Origin: Candidatus Poribacteria bacterium
GTDB taxonomy: Bacteria; Poribacteria; WGA-4E; PCPOR2b
NCBI GenBank assembly: GCA_022826645.1
Contig: JAJDUM010000044.1
Coordinates: 1-64,000, forward strand
DNA: 64,000 nt
Direction: 5' to 3'
Shown: positions 34,105 through 41,496 of the stretch, piece by piece
Position numbering within the stretch: the first letter of the stretch is position 1
How the letters are laid out: every line of letters begins with the position of its first letter
Program-made: the position numbers and the translations under genes
Notes under the pieces: model-generated
What the model was told of the DNA's origin: nothing
The model's database searches: none
Seen by the model: only the letters and a program-made list of their open reading frames with translations

Positions 34105-37020
34105 CTACTTCAGAATCACCATCCGCCGCGTAGCGGAATAATCCCTCCGGTGAGGCACCGAGAGTCCAGAACGACCTGCGGACAGATGATAGAAATACAC
34201 ACCACTTGCCACCGGTTCACCGACATCATTTCTCCCATCCCAGTGGACTGCCTTCGACCGATTCTTATAGGCTGCTGCAATTCGATGCCCAACATCAAGA
34301 GTACGGATAGCCTGACCGCTCAAATCGTAGATAGTCAAGGTGACAAAAGCATCCTCTGCCAAGCGATACGGTATCCACGTCTCTGGATTGAACGGATTCG
34401 GATAGTTTGCGAGCAGTTCCGTCTCTGTTGGTGTCAGAGATAACAAGAGCTGCTCAAGCACCGCAAATCCGCGTTTCATGATGGGATCCCTAACCTCAAG
34501 TGCCCTTGCCTCAGTCAGCCAACCCTGCACCTCTACCGCCGTGAGTATCTCAGGTACTTGTAACTGCGCTGCAGGGGCAGCTGCCGCAACGTCAAACATT
34601 CCCGCAGCCAATATCAGATCCAGAATACTGACAACCCCATCTCGGTTGACATCCGCTGCTAAATTGGTCCCTTTAGCATCGAGATTGGAGGTAATCAAGA
34701 GCAGATCCAAGACATTCACACTACCATCGTTGTTGACATCTGCTGTTGTCGGTGGTAGTTCCGAATCGGCGATAGCGTAAAAAGTGACCGGCACGTCAAT
34801 TCCGGTGGCAGATGCTTCGACAGTGTTTGTTCCCAGATTTGGTCCTAGCGTGAGTGTAGTTTGTGCCCTACCCTTGGGATCGGTCCTTGTGATTGTGGTG
34901 TTGAGCGTACCGCCTCCTCCAATGACAGCAAACGTCACCGAAACCCCTACAAGCGCGGAACCGTTCTCATCTTGTGCTTCAACGACAAATGGCTGAGATA
35001 GTGATACGAAGGAGGCCCCTTTCTGATTATCACCTGAGATTTTTAACAGTGCGGGATGTGCTCGATTGTCAGACTCTACTGTAACCCCTTTGCTTCGGAG
35101 GATTGGGATGTGCGTATGGATAGATAGGTAACTCAAGGGGTTTCCTCGCACATAAACCTCGTCTCCTCTCCCCAATCCCGTATTGGCTACTAGAGGTGAG
35201 AGATCCGAAATGTTGTTCCAATCAAACCATAACCGTGTCAGGTCGGTCAATTCTATTATCGCTGAGATGTCCGAAATGTTGGTGTTATAAAGACTCAGTC
35301 CTCTTAGGTTGGTCAATCCTGCCAACACGGAGATGTCCGAGATACTGTTTTCATCAAGCCCGAGTCCTGTCAGGTCGGTCAATCCTGCCAACACGGAGAT
35401 GTCCGAGATAGCGTTGTGATCAAGACGCAGATCCTTCAGGTTCGTTGCACCTTCAAGCCCGGTCAAATTACGAATGTTGGCATCTCGTGCTTCAAGGCGG
35501 ATCAAAGTTTCCATCTCCGACGAGAGTATTGGAGTGCCTGGTGACACTTTGAGAGCGGTCTCAATCGCAGCGCGAAGGTTGGGATCGGGGATCTCCACTG
35601 TTACCGCTGTCAATACTGCCAAAAGACGTTCCAGTTCGACAATCCCTTTTTTCAGAATTTTATTTTCAACCTCGAGTTGTTTGGCGTGGGTTAGCCACTG
35701 CTGAACATCTGCTTCTGTGAACATTTCAACCGCTTGTTGAGACAGGGCAGGCATGTGTGCTGCAACTAGGAGCACATCGACAATATCGATAATCCCATTT
35801 TCGTTGACATCCGCCAGATCCTGCCCACGCTGACCGAAACGCGAGACAAAAGGTATCAAATCCGAGATGTTCACTACTCCATCGCTGTTCACATCTAAGG
35901 CGTTTTGGGCAGACTCTGCTTCATCCAACCGGATAGGAAAGGTCGCCCAGGTGATATTGCCACCTACATCGATAATTTGGAGTGTTATTCTATCAACGAG
36001 CTCCGCTCTTCTAACCACAGTTTCAACGGTGCCCGTTTTGCCGTTTAATCGTTTACAGTCGAACAATCTGTAAGCTCCCCATCCAGTGGCGTTGAGAATG
36101 TCTGGCACCAGCAACTGTGCTTGATGAAGCCCATCGGGATCTGTCACCTTAAAACGGAGGCTTATTACGTCTTGGTTATAAGCTCGTAACGAGAGAAGTT
36201 GAATTTCTCCCGGCTCATTGCGGAATTTTGATTTGGTATTAAAGAAACGGCTGACAGACAACCACTCAGCAGCACACTTAGACAAACGATTTGCACTGCC
36301 GAAACCCATAACATAGTTGCTGTTGCGACTTTTCCGAAAATCGTGGACTAATACAAAGACGTGTCCGAGTTCATGGAGAGTCAGACCTAATCTTTCAAAA
36401 TTAGTGCCAGATGCAGGAATTATGGCAATACCGCCCAGCGCTTCTTCTCCGACTGTTATATCTCTACCTCTCAGTCCGACCGTGACTCCTGAACCTATGG
36501 AAATAAAAAAATCGTCGCCGTGCCCGCCAGTAGAAGGATAAAAACTGACGCCGGCTAGACCCCCTGAATTTCCGCCATCAAGGGCTTCGTAACTGAGATC
36601 TATCGCAATCAAATAGGCATGCTGAAGTGCATCTATCTCGCTAAAGTGTTCGAGAAATTCTTTCCAGACTTTCAAATCGGTCAACGGCTCGTAATAATAA
36701 GCCTCGTTGAACTTCCCGTCAATCTGATGAATAAGAGGTTCTCCATCTGCATCGGCTTCAATAGTGAAGGTTTTTCTACCGAAGCCGTGTCTGTGCATTT
36801 CGTCAGCGTAAAACTGCTGTGCATCTTTAACCAACTGACGGAGTGCTGCTACTCTGTCCGGCCGGGCAGGGCGGTCGTTAGGGAGAAAGTAAACCACCCG
36901 CACCATTCCGTTAGCGTTGATAGAAGGTCTGTCAGAATCTGCGTGTCCTTGTTGAGTAATTGCTAGAAATAGGGTAAAAGCCAATAGGAACGCAAAGCCC
37001 CAAGGTCGTAGTTTTTTCAT
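34105..37020 (-). CDS. Secreted multidomain metalloprotease-like protein (dockerin, LRR, Ig-like, FlgD-like tail)
   Basis: About 971 residues from the ATG at 37020, with a signal peptide (MKKLRPWGFAFLLAFTLFLA). In order: a metalloprotease-like domain with LTLHELGHVFVLVHD (HExxH), a calcium-binding dockerin pair (DVNSDGVVNISDLIPF and DVNENGIIDIVDVLLV), leucine-rich repeats (NLTGLEGATNLKDLRLDHN... about five units), a Big/invasin-like Ig domain, a second dockerin pair (DVNNDGSVNVLDLLLI, DVNRDGVVSILDLILA) and a C-terminal FlgD-like module (LLANYPNPFNPETWIPYRLA) ending in RRMVILK, of the kind used for type IX-like sorting. The substrate is unknown. Confidence 0.85.
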   Translation of the reverse strand: MKKLRPWGFAFLLAFTLFLAITQQGHADSDRPSINANGMVRVVYFLPNDRPARPDRVAALRQLVKDAQQFYADEMHRHGFGRKTFTIEADADGEPLIHQIDGKFNEAYYYEPLTDLKVWKEFLEHFSEIDALQHAYLIAIDLSYEALDGGNSGGLAGVSFYPSTGGHGDDFFISIGSGVTVGLRGRDITVGEEALGGIAIIPASGTNFERLGLTLHELGHVFVLVHDFRKSRNSNYVMGFGSANRLSKCAAEWLSVSRFFNTKSKFRNEPGEIQLLSLRAYNQDVISLRFKVTDPDGLHQAQLLVPDILNATGWGAYRLFDCKRLNGKTGTVETVVRRAELVDRITLQIIDVGGNITWATFPIRLDEAESAQNALDVNSDGVVNISDLIPFVSRFGQRGQDLADVNENGIIDIVDVLLVAAHMPALSQQAVEMFTEADVQQWLTHAKQLEVENKILKKGIVELERLLAVLTAVTVEIPDPNLRAAIETALKVSPGTPILSSEMETLIRLEARDANIRNLTGLEGATNLKDLRLDHNAISDISVLAGLTDLTGLGLDENSISDISVLAGLTNLRGLSLYNTNISDISAIIELTDLTRLWFDWNNISDLSPLVANTGLGRGDEVYVRGNPLSYLSIHTHIPILRSKGVTVESDNRAHPALLKISGDNQKGASFVSLSQPFVVEAQDENGSALVGVSVTFAVIGGGGTLNTTITRTDPKGRAQTTLTLGPNLGTNTVEASATGIDVPVTFYAIADSELPPTTADVNNDGSVNVLDLLLITSNLDAKGTNLAADVNRDGVVSILDLILAAGMFDVAAAAPAAQLQVPEILTAVEVQGWLTEARALEVRDPIMKRGFAVLEQLLLSLTPTETELLANYPNPFNPETWIPYRLAEDAFVTLTIYDLSGQAIRTLDVGHRIAAAYKNRSKAVHWDGRNDVGEPVASGVYFYHLSAGRSGLSVPHRRDYSATRRMVILK

Positions 37021-37096
37021 ATTTCGCACGTTTTTTTGTGACAACACAAATAAGATCTTGATTTTTTGAACACCGATTGGGGTGATCATTTTAATG

Positions 37097-37327
37097 CTAA
37101 GTGGGGTGTGCACTAGGGTTCTCCATCAGGGCAGCTTCGAGAGCCATGGCTAAAAAAGCGATGGCTTGTGCACGCTTGACTGTAGGAAAGCCCTCCAGAA
37201 AGCGTTCCAGGGAGTCCCCAGCCTTAAGATAATCGATTAGTATTGCGACAGGAACACGCGTACCAGCAAAGACGGGCGTTCCGCTGACTATTTCTTCATC
37301 CCATGCAATAATCTGTTCTTTTTTCAT
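37097..37327 (-). CDS. DUF433 family protein (antitoxin-like)
   Basis: A 76-residue protein. GTPVFAGTRVPVAILIDYLKAGDSLERFLEGFP is the DUF433 core, a small winged-helix-like domain found in antitoxins paired with DUF5615/PIN-type toxins. No such toxin gene follows: the next gene on the strand is the metalloprotease. It may be an orphan antitoxin or a solo regulator. No ribosome binding site is evident, and a tandem repeat array precedes it. Confidence 0.75.
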   Translation of the reverse strand: MKKEQIIAWDEEIVSGTPVFAGTRVPVAILIDYLKAGDSLERFLEGFPTVKRAQAIAFLAMALEAALMENPSAHPT

Positions 37328-37345
37328 GGGATTTGATTTTTCTAA

Positions 37346-37480
37346 TCGTGGCGGGGCAAGATGCCCCGCCTACGGGGTCGTAGTTTGTTTCCTATGCATG
37401 GTGGTAAGCGAGATGTCCCGTCTACGGGGTTGGGTTTGTTTCCTATGCATGGTGGTGGGAAAGATGTCTCGCCAACGAAG
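37346..37480. repeat. Tandem array of about 2.5 units of 51-52 bp
   Basis: Units begin near 37351, 37403 and 37454. Each contains a sequence like AAGATGCCCCGCCTACGGGG followed by GTTTGTTTCCTATGCATGG. The last unit is partial and more diverged. The first half of the unit is itself a hairpin (GCGGGGCAAGATGCCCCGC). ATGCAT occurs in units 1 and 2. The array separates the DUF433 gene from kamA-like. Confidence 0.7.
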
Positions 37481-37517
37481 TGAGAGTTATTTTCTTTTTC
37501 AAATAGATTCTAAAATC

Positions 37518-38579
37518 CTACCAATCCTCATCGTAGAAGGAGGTGCTTGGATAGCTGTAGGTGTTGCCCTCGTAATTTTTCAATTGGATCTCATCATCAT
37601 CAAACGACACAACTGGATCCGGGATAAGCGCGATTTTACCCCCGCCGCCGGGGGCATCAACCACGTAGTGCGGCACACCGAGTCCAGAGATATGCCCGCG
37701 CAGCGCCGACACAATGTCGAGTCCCGTTTTTATCGATGTGCGGAAGTGATCTGTCCCGTAGACGAGGTCTGCTTGATAAATATAGTAGGGTCTCACGCGA
37801 ATTTTGAGTAGTTTTTTCATCAAATCAACCATGACTGCGGGGTCGTCATTTACGCCTTTAAGCAAGACAGTCTGATTGCCAACAGGAATGCCGGCATCCA
37901 CCAGCATACCACACGCCTTCTCAGTTTCCGGCGTAACTTCTCGCGGATGGTTGAAGTGCGTGTTAATATAAAAAGGGTGGTACTGCTTGAGAATCGCACA
38001 CAACTCCGGTGTGATACGTTGGGGCAGAGTAACGGGAACGCGTGAGCCAATTCGGATAATCTCAAGGTGTTCGATTGCACGGAGGCTACCGACTATATAA
38101 TCAATCTTCCGGTCGGTCAACATCATTGAATCACCGCCAGAGATAATCACGTCACGAATTTCGGGGTGGCTGCGGATATAGTCCAAGCCCATCTCAACAT
38201 TGTTGTCGGGAATAGAATCCGGGTCGCCTACCTTACGCTTTCTGGTGCAAAAACGGCAGTAGATAGGACACATGTAATTGACATAAAACAATACCCGATC
38301 GGGATAACGATGTGTAACGTTGGGAACATGGCTATCATCTTCTTCGCCGAGCGGATCGTCCTCCTCGAAACCGGTCCTGATTAATTCTTTTGGATCCGGG
38401 ACAACCTGTTTCCAGATTGGGTCTCCCGGTTCCTCGATCAGGCTCAAATAGTAAGGGTTGATCCGAATAGGAAATACGTCGTGAACCCGCTGTATCTCAT
38501 CAATATCAACATCGAAGATAGCCGCAAGTTTTTCAGGTGTATTGACTGTATCCCGAACGAGCTGTCTCCAGTCTTCCAT
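37518..38579 (-). CDS. KamA-family radical SAM protein (lysine 2,3-aminomutase-like)
   Basis: A 353-residue protein. VNYMCPIYCRFCTRKRKVG holds the CxxxCxxC iron-sulfur motif (about residues 103-110). DVIISGGDSMML, RIGSRVPVTLPQRIT, FYINTHFNHPREVT and PYYIYQADLVYGTDHFRTSI are the family's SAM, PLP and lysine-binding stretches. KamA makes beta-lysine; the related EpmB acts in elongation factor P modification. The protein is shorter than clostridial KamA, near the EpmB-like size. No epmA or efp gene lies next to it, so which branch it belongs to is open. Confidence 0.85.
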   Translation of the reverse strand: MEDWRQLVRDTVNTPEKLAAIFDVDIDEIQRVHDVFPIRINPYYLSLIEEPGDPIWKQVVPDPKELIRTGFEEDDPLGEEDDSHVPNVTHRYPDRVLFYVNYMCPIYCRFCTRKRKVGDPDSIPDNNVEMGLDYIRSHPEIRDVIISGGDSMMLTDRKIDYIVGSLRAIEHLEIIRIGSRVPVTLPQRITPELCAILKQYHPFYINTHFNHPREVTPETEKACGMLVDAGIPVGNQTVLLKGVNDDPAVMVDLMKKLLKIRVRPYYIYQADLVYGTDHFRTSIKTGLDIVSALRGHISGLGVPHYVVDAPGGGGKIALIPDPVVSFDDDEIQLKNYEGNTYSYPSTSFYDEDW

Positions 38580-38607
38580 CAGTTCTTTTGCCTTTCTGGA
38601 TAAATCA

Positions 38608-39165
38608 TCAGTTGTTTTCTGCGGTCGTCGGATGGTAGTCGTTGAGTGTAATTTTTTCTATTTTATCATCTTGTCGCAGCTGATCAAGCACATCCACCCC
38701 TTCTATGACGCGTCCAAAGGCGGTGTATTCACCGTCAAGATGCTGGTACCCTTGGGGATCCGGATTCAAACAGATATAGAATTGACTTCCCGCAGAATTC
38801 GGTTGTTGAGTGCGTGCCATTGCGACGACACCTTTCTCGTGCTTCGGCATTCTCGCTTTGAGCTCGGTGTCCTGAAATTCACCGTAGATTGTCCAACCCG
38901 GTCCTCCGGTGCCATCGCCTTTTGGGTCGCCTCCTTGGATCACAAAATCGGGCACATAGCGATGGAAGGAGAGTCCATCGTAGAAACCTTGTTGGATGAG
39001 CGTGGCAAAATTATCCACCGTTTTCGGTGCCGCATCCGGATAGAGCTCGATGACAATCCGCCCTCTGTTCGATTCCAAGACCGCAGTGGGTTTGGATTTG
39101 CTACACCCGTTGCAACTGATAAGACTAACTATCCACAACCATATCAAAGAGTTTATATTCGGCAT
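38608..39165 (-). CDS. Cyclophilin-type peptidyl-prolyl isomerase, lipoprotein
   Basis: A 185-residue protein with a short hydrophobic N-terminus ending in SLISC, a lipobox, so probably anchored in the envelope. The cyclophilin fold follows: GRIVIELYPDAAPKTVDNF, GLSFHRYVPDFVIQGGDPKG, GVVAMARTQQPNSAGSQFYI (catalytic and substrate-binding residues R and Q/F conserved), then FGRVIEGVDVLDQL. It assists folding of exported proteins. It lies 28 bases upstream of the KamA-like gene on the same strand. Confidence 0.9.
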   Translation of the reverse strand: MPNINSLIWLWIVSLISCNGCSKSKPTAVLESNRGRIVIELYPDAAPKTVDNFATLIQQGFYDGLSFHRYVPDFVIQGGDPKGDGTGGPGWTIYGEFQDTELKARMPKHEKGVVAMARTQQPNSAGSQFYICLNPDPQGYQHLDGEYTAFGRVIEGVDVLDQLRQDDKIEKITLNDYHPTTAENN

Positions 39166-39220
39166 TAATGTGAAAAAAGACTCTGCACTTTTGAGCCTTA
39201 TTTCGTCTCCAGTATGTTGT

Positions 39221-39253
39221 AGAAACCGAGTTGCTGGTAATGACTCGGTTTCT
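39221..39253. repeat. Hairpin AGAAACCGAGT / ACTCGGTTTCT between argD and the cyclophilin gene
   Basis: An 11-bp perfect stem with an 11-base loop. The stem is identical to the core hairpin inside the family-A MITEs. It could act as a transcript end for argD on the minus strand, but there is no run of T after it, so a terminator role is uncertain. Confidence 0.45.
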
Positions 39254-39290
39254 GGTTATATTCAATGTAGAAATTACTTTGCCGCCTACC

Positions 39291-40481
39291 CTAAGTTGTC
39301 TCGGCGAGGGAACTTTCGAGAATCGAAACTGCCTCGTCGATATGTGCCGTGGTGATGTTAAGCGGTGGTAGGAAGCGCAGCACGTAGTCGTTTGTACAGA
39401 TCGTGATTAATCCATTTTCGATACACTTTGCAGCGAGCGCATTGGCATCGACAGACAGCACCAAACCCCGCAGCAAGCCTTTACCGCGAACCTCTTTGAT
39501 TGGGTAATTATCTTTGAGCGCCATCAATTTGCTTTCCAGATAATCACCCATCTTGATGGCATTTTCACCGAGGTTTTCATCGAGGATGGTTTTTACTGTT
39601 GCACACGCTGCGGCAGTTACGAGCGGGTTTCCTCCAAACGTCGCTGCATGAGTGCCGGGAACAAAACTCGCTGCGATATGCTCCTTGGCAAGCATCGCAC
39701 CGATTGGTGCGCCACCACCGAGTGATTTTGCCATTGTGATGATGTCGGGGATAACTCCGTAGCTTTCATACCCGAAAAGTGGGCCGAGGCGTCCCATCGC
39801 TGTTTGAACTTCGTCAAGGATGAGCACCAAATTGTGTCTATCGCAAAGTGCGCGTAGCCCTTCAATGTAACCGCTACTGGGTGTGTTGACACCTCCCTCA
39901 GACTGAATTGCTTCTACAAGGATGCCACAAGTCTTTTCGCTAATTGCTCCTTCTACAGCCGAGAGGTCGTCGTACGGGACATAGGTGAATCCCGGAACCA
40001 TCGGCTCGAATCCCGCGTGATATTTCGTTTGAGCGGTTGCCGTTATCGTTGCCATTGTACGCCCATGAAACGAGTTGTCCATTGTGATGATCTCGTAGGC
40101 ATCCGTTCTGCCCTGATCTTTGGTGAATTTCCGTGCCAACTTGATCCCTGCTTCGTTAGCTTCGGCACCACTGTTGCAGAAGAAACACTGATCCATATCG
40201 GAATTATCGATCAATAGCTTTGCCAACTGGGCTTGCGGCTCAATGTAATAGAGATTGGACACGTGCAAGAGTTTTCCTGCTTGCTCGCGGATGGCTGCCG
40301 TTACGTTAGGATGGCAGTGTCCCAATCCATTAACGGCTAATCCGCCCAAGAAATCGAGATATTTTTTCCCATCCGCATCCCACAGATAAGCTCCCTCTCC
40401 ATGAACGAACGCAAGCGAGCGTTCGCCGTAGGTATTCATGATGTACTTTGTAGCCATCGCTTTAATTTCAGCGGTTGTCAT
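39291..40481 (-). CDS. argD: Acetylornithine/succinyldiaminopimelate aminotransferase
   Basis: A 396-residue class III PLP aminotransferase: it transfers an amino group to N-acetylglutamate semialdehyde in arginine synthesis. GLAVNGLGHCHPNV, CNSGAEANEAGIKLARKF (PLP phosphate loop), SFHGRTMAT, LILDEVQTAMGR (cofactor aspartate) and TMAKSLGGGAPIGAM with the PLP lysine (about residue 249) are all present. AAGGAG precedes the ATG. No other arg genes adjoin it. 4-aminobutyrate aminotransferase is the main alternative, but VLRFLPPLNI favours argD. Confidence 0.88.
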   Translation of the reverse strand: MTTAEIKAMATKYIMNTYGERSLAFVHGEGAYLWDADGKKYLDFLGGLAVNGLGHCHPNVTAAIREQAGKLLHVSNLYYIEPQAQLAKLLIDNSDMDQCFFCNSGAEANEAGIKLARKFTKDQGRTDAYEIITMDNSFHGRTMATITATAQTKYHAGFEPMVPGFTYVPYDDLSAVEGAISEKTCGILVEAIQSEGGVNTPSSGYIEGLRALCDRHNLVLILDEVQTAMGRLGPLFGYESYGVIPDIITMAKSLGGGAPIGAMLAKEHIAASFVPGTHAATFGGNPLVTAAACATVKTILDENLGENAIKMGDYLESKLMALKDNYPIKEVRGKGLLRGLVLSVDANALAAKCIENGLITICTNDYVLRFLPPLNITTAHIDEAVSILESSLAETT

Positions 40482-40808
40482 TTTGTATCTCCTTCTTTTT
40501 GGGCGCGCCTATGTCCCCTCATTGACCAAGCGAACCACTGACTGACTTGAGGTAATCGGTTAAATGGTAAAAAATATACAATGTTACAGCGCGTATTCAC
40601 CAAGTACGAGAAATTCTTCTTGTACATACGCCTGAATCAAATCCGGTGTCGGAGTAAAAGTTTGGTGAGTTGGTATATTAGATCGTTATAGTGTCAAATA
40701 TTATAAGAGAAACACGGCTGATATTCAAGATCAAAGTCATCGACATTAGGAAAATTCCGACAGCCAGGTTGATCAGGCTAAGTGCTGACTTGCTATCGTC
40801 CCTATATC
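40482..40808. other. Intergenic region upstream of argD
   Basis: No gene, RNA or clear repeat is seen. Plus-strand open frames in this stretch lack a ribosome binding site and resemble nothing. Confidence 0.4.
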
Positions 40809-41021
40809 TTATTGATGATCATCTGTTGTCGAATTTATGTCCTGTTTTTGCGGATGGTAGCCGGGACAGGTAAGCACCGGTAGACGTGGGTATTTCTGAA
40901 AATCCGCGTTGGAATCTGAGAGGAGGCACCGATAGAAACGGCTCTGATTGACGTTTTCAACTGTTTTAACGTGCTGGCAAGTTTGGCACAATCCGATTTC
41001 TATCCGGTTTTTATTTTTCAT
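40809..41021 (-). CDS. Small cysteine-rich protein, conserved type
   Basis: A 70-residue protein with GLCQTCQHVKTVEN, FYRCLLSDSNADFQKYPRLP and LTCPGY. Two CxxC/C...C pairs suggest a small zinc-binding fold. The pattern resembles short uncharacterised bacterial proteins containing a KYPRLPV-C-PGY core. Its ATG overlaps the stop of the preceding gene as ATGA, so the two are translationally coupled. The function is unknown. Confidence 0.65.
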   Translation of the reverse strand: MKNKNRIEIGLCQTCQHVKTVENVNQSRFYRCLLSDSNADFQKYPRLPVLTCPGYHPQKQDINSTTDDHQ

Positions 41022-41260
41022 GTGGGGTAACTGTAATCCTGTCCCTCGGTGAGATCAGAATTTTCTTTAAGGTAGGTGCATACAAGTGTTTCGACGTATG
41101 GATCGGTGATCTGCCGCAGTTTGAAAATGTCAACCGCTATGTCCTTTTCCGGGGTGTCTCTCCCAAACAGTTTCAGCCTCCGCTGGTTGCGTGGCCCGTC
41201 CCGAGTGGAAAGGCTATGACATGTGTAAGATTCGAATGGAACGATAACGGTTGCGTACAA
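41018..41260 (-). CDS. Small hypothetical protein, coupled to the cysteine-rich gene
   Basis: An 80-residue protein starting at a TTG at 41260, supported by AAGGAG seven bases upstream. I do not recognise it (DIAVDIFKLRQITDPYVETL is its most structured part). Its stop overlaps the ATG of the cysteine-rich protein. That overlap and the ribosome binding site are the main evidence that it is real. Confidence 0.5.
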   Translation of the reverse strand: MYATVIVPFESYTCHSLSTRDGPRNQRRLKLFGRDTPEKDIAVDIFKLRQITDPYVETLVCTYLKENSDLTEGQDYSYPT

Positions 41261-41496
41261 CCTTCAACTCCTTCCTGTGGAAAGGCTTCAGGATATTTCG
41301 CGACAACATGCCACATATCAGTCTATGTAATGGACTGCGTTTTGTCAAGCGTTTTGCTCGTCCAAAAAACTACCCCCAGTTTCGGGATTTGGCGTTGAAA
41401 AATAGCTGTTAATATGAGATAATGAGAATCCTTGCAATGTGATCCGAGTTGAATATTCGGACCAAGTTTTTCGGCTTTCTTATTGGAGGTCAAACG

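Noticed and set aside
37346-37480. CRISPR array
   Set aside because: The units are contiguous without unique spacers and only 2.5 in number; no cas genes are present.
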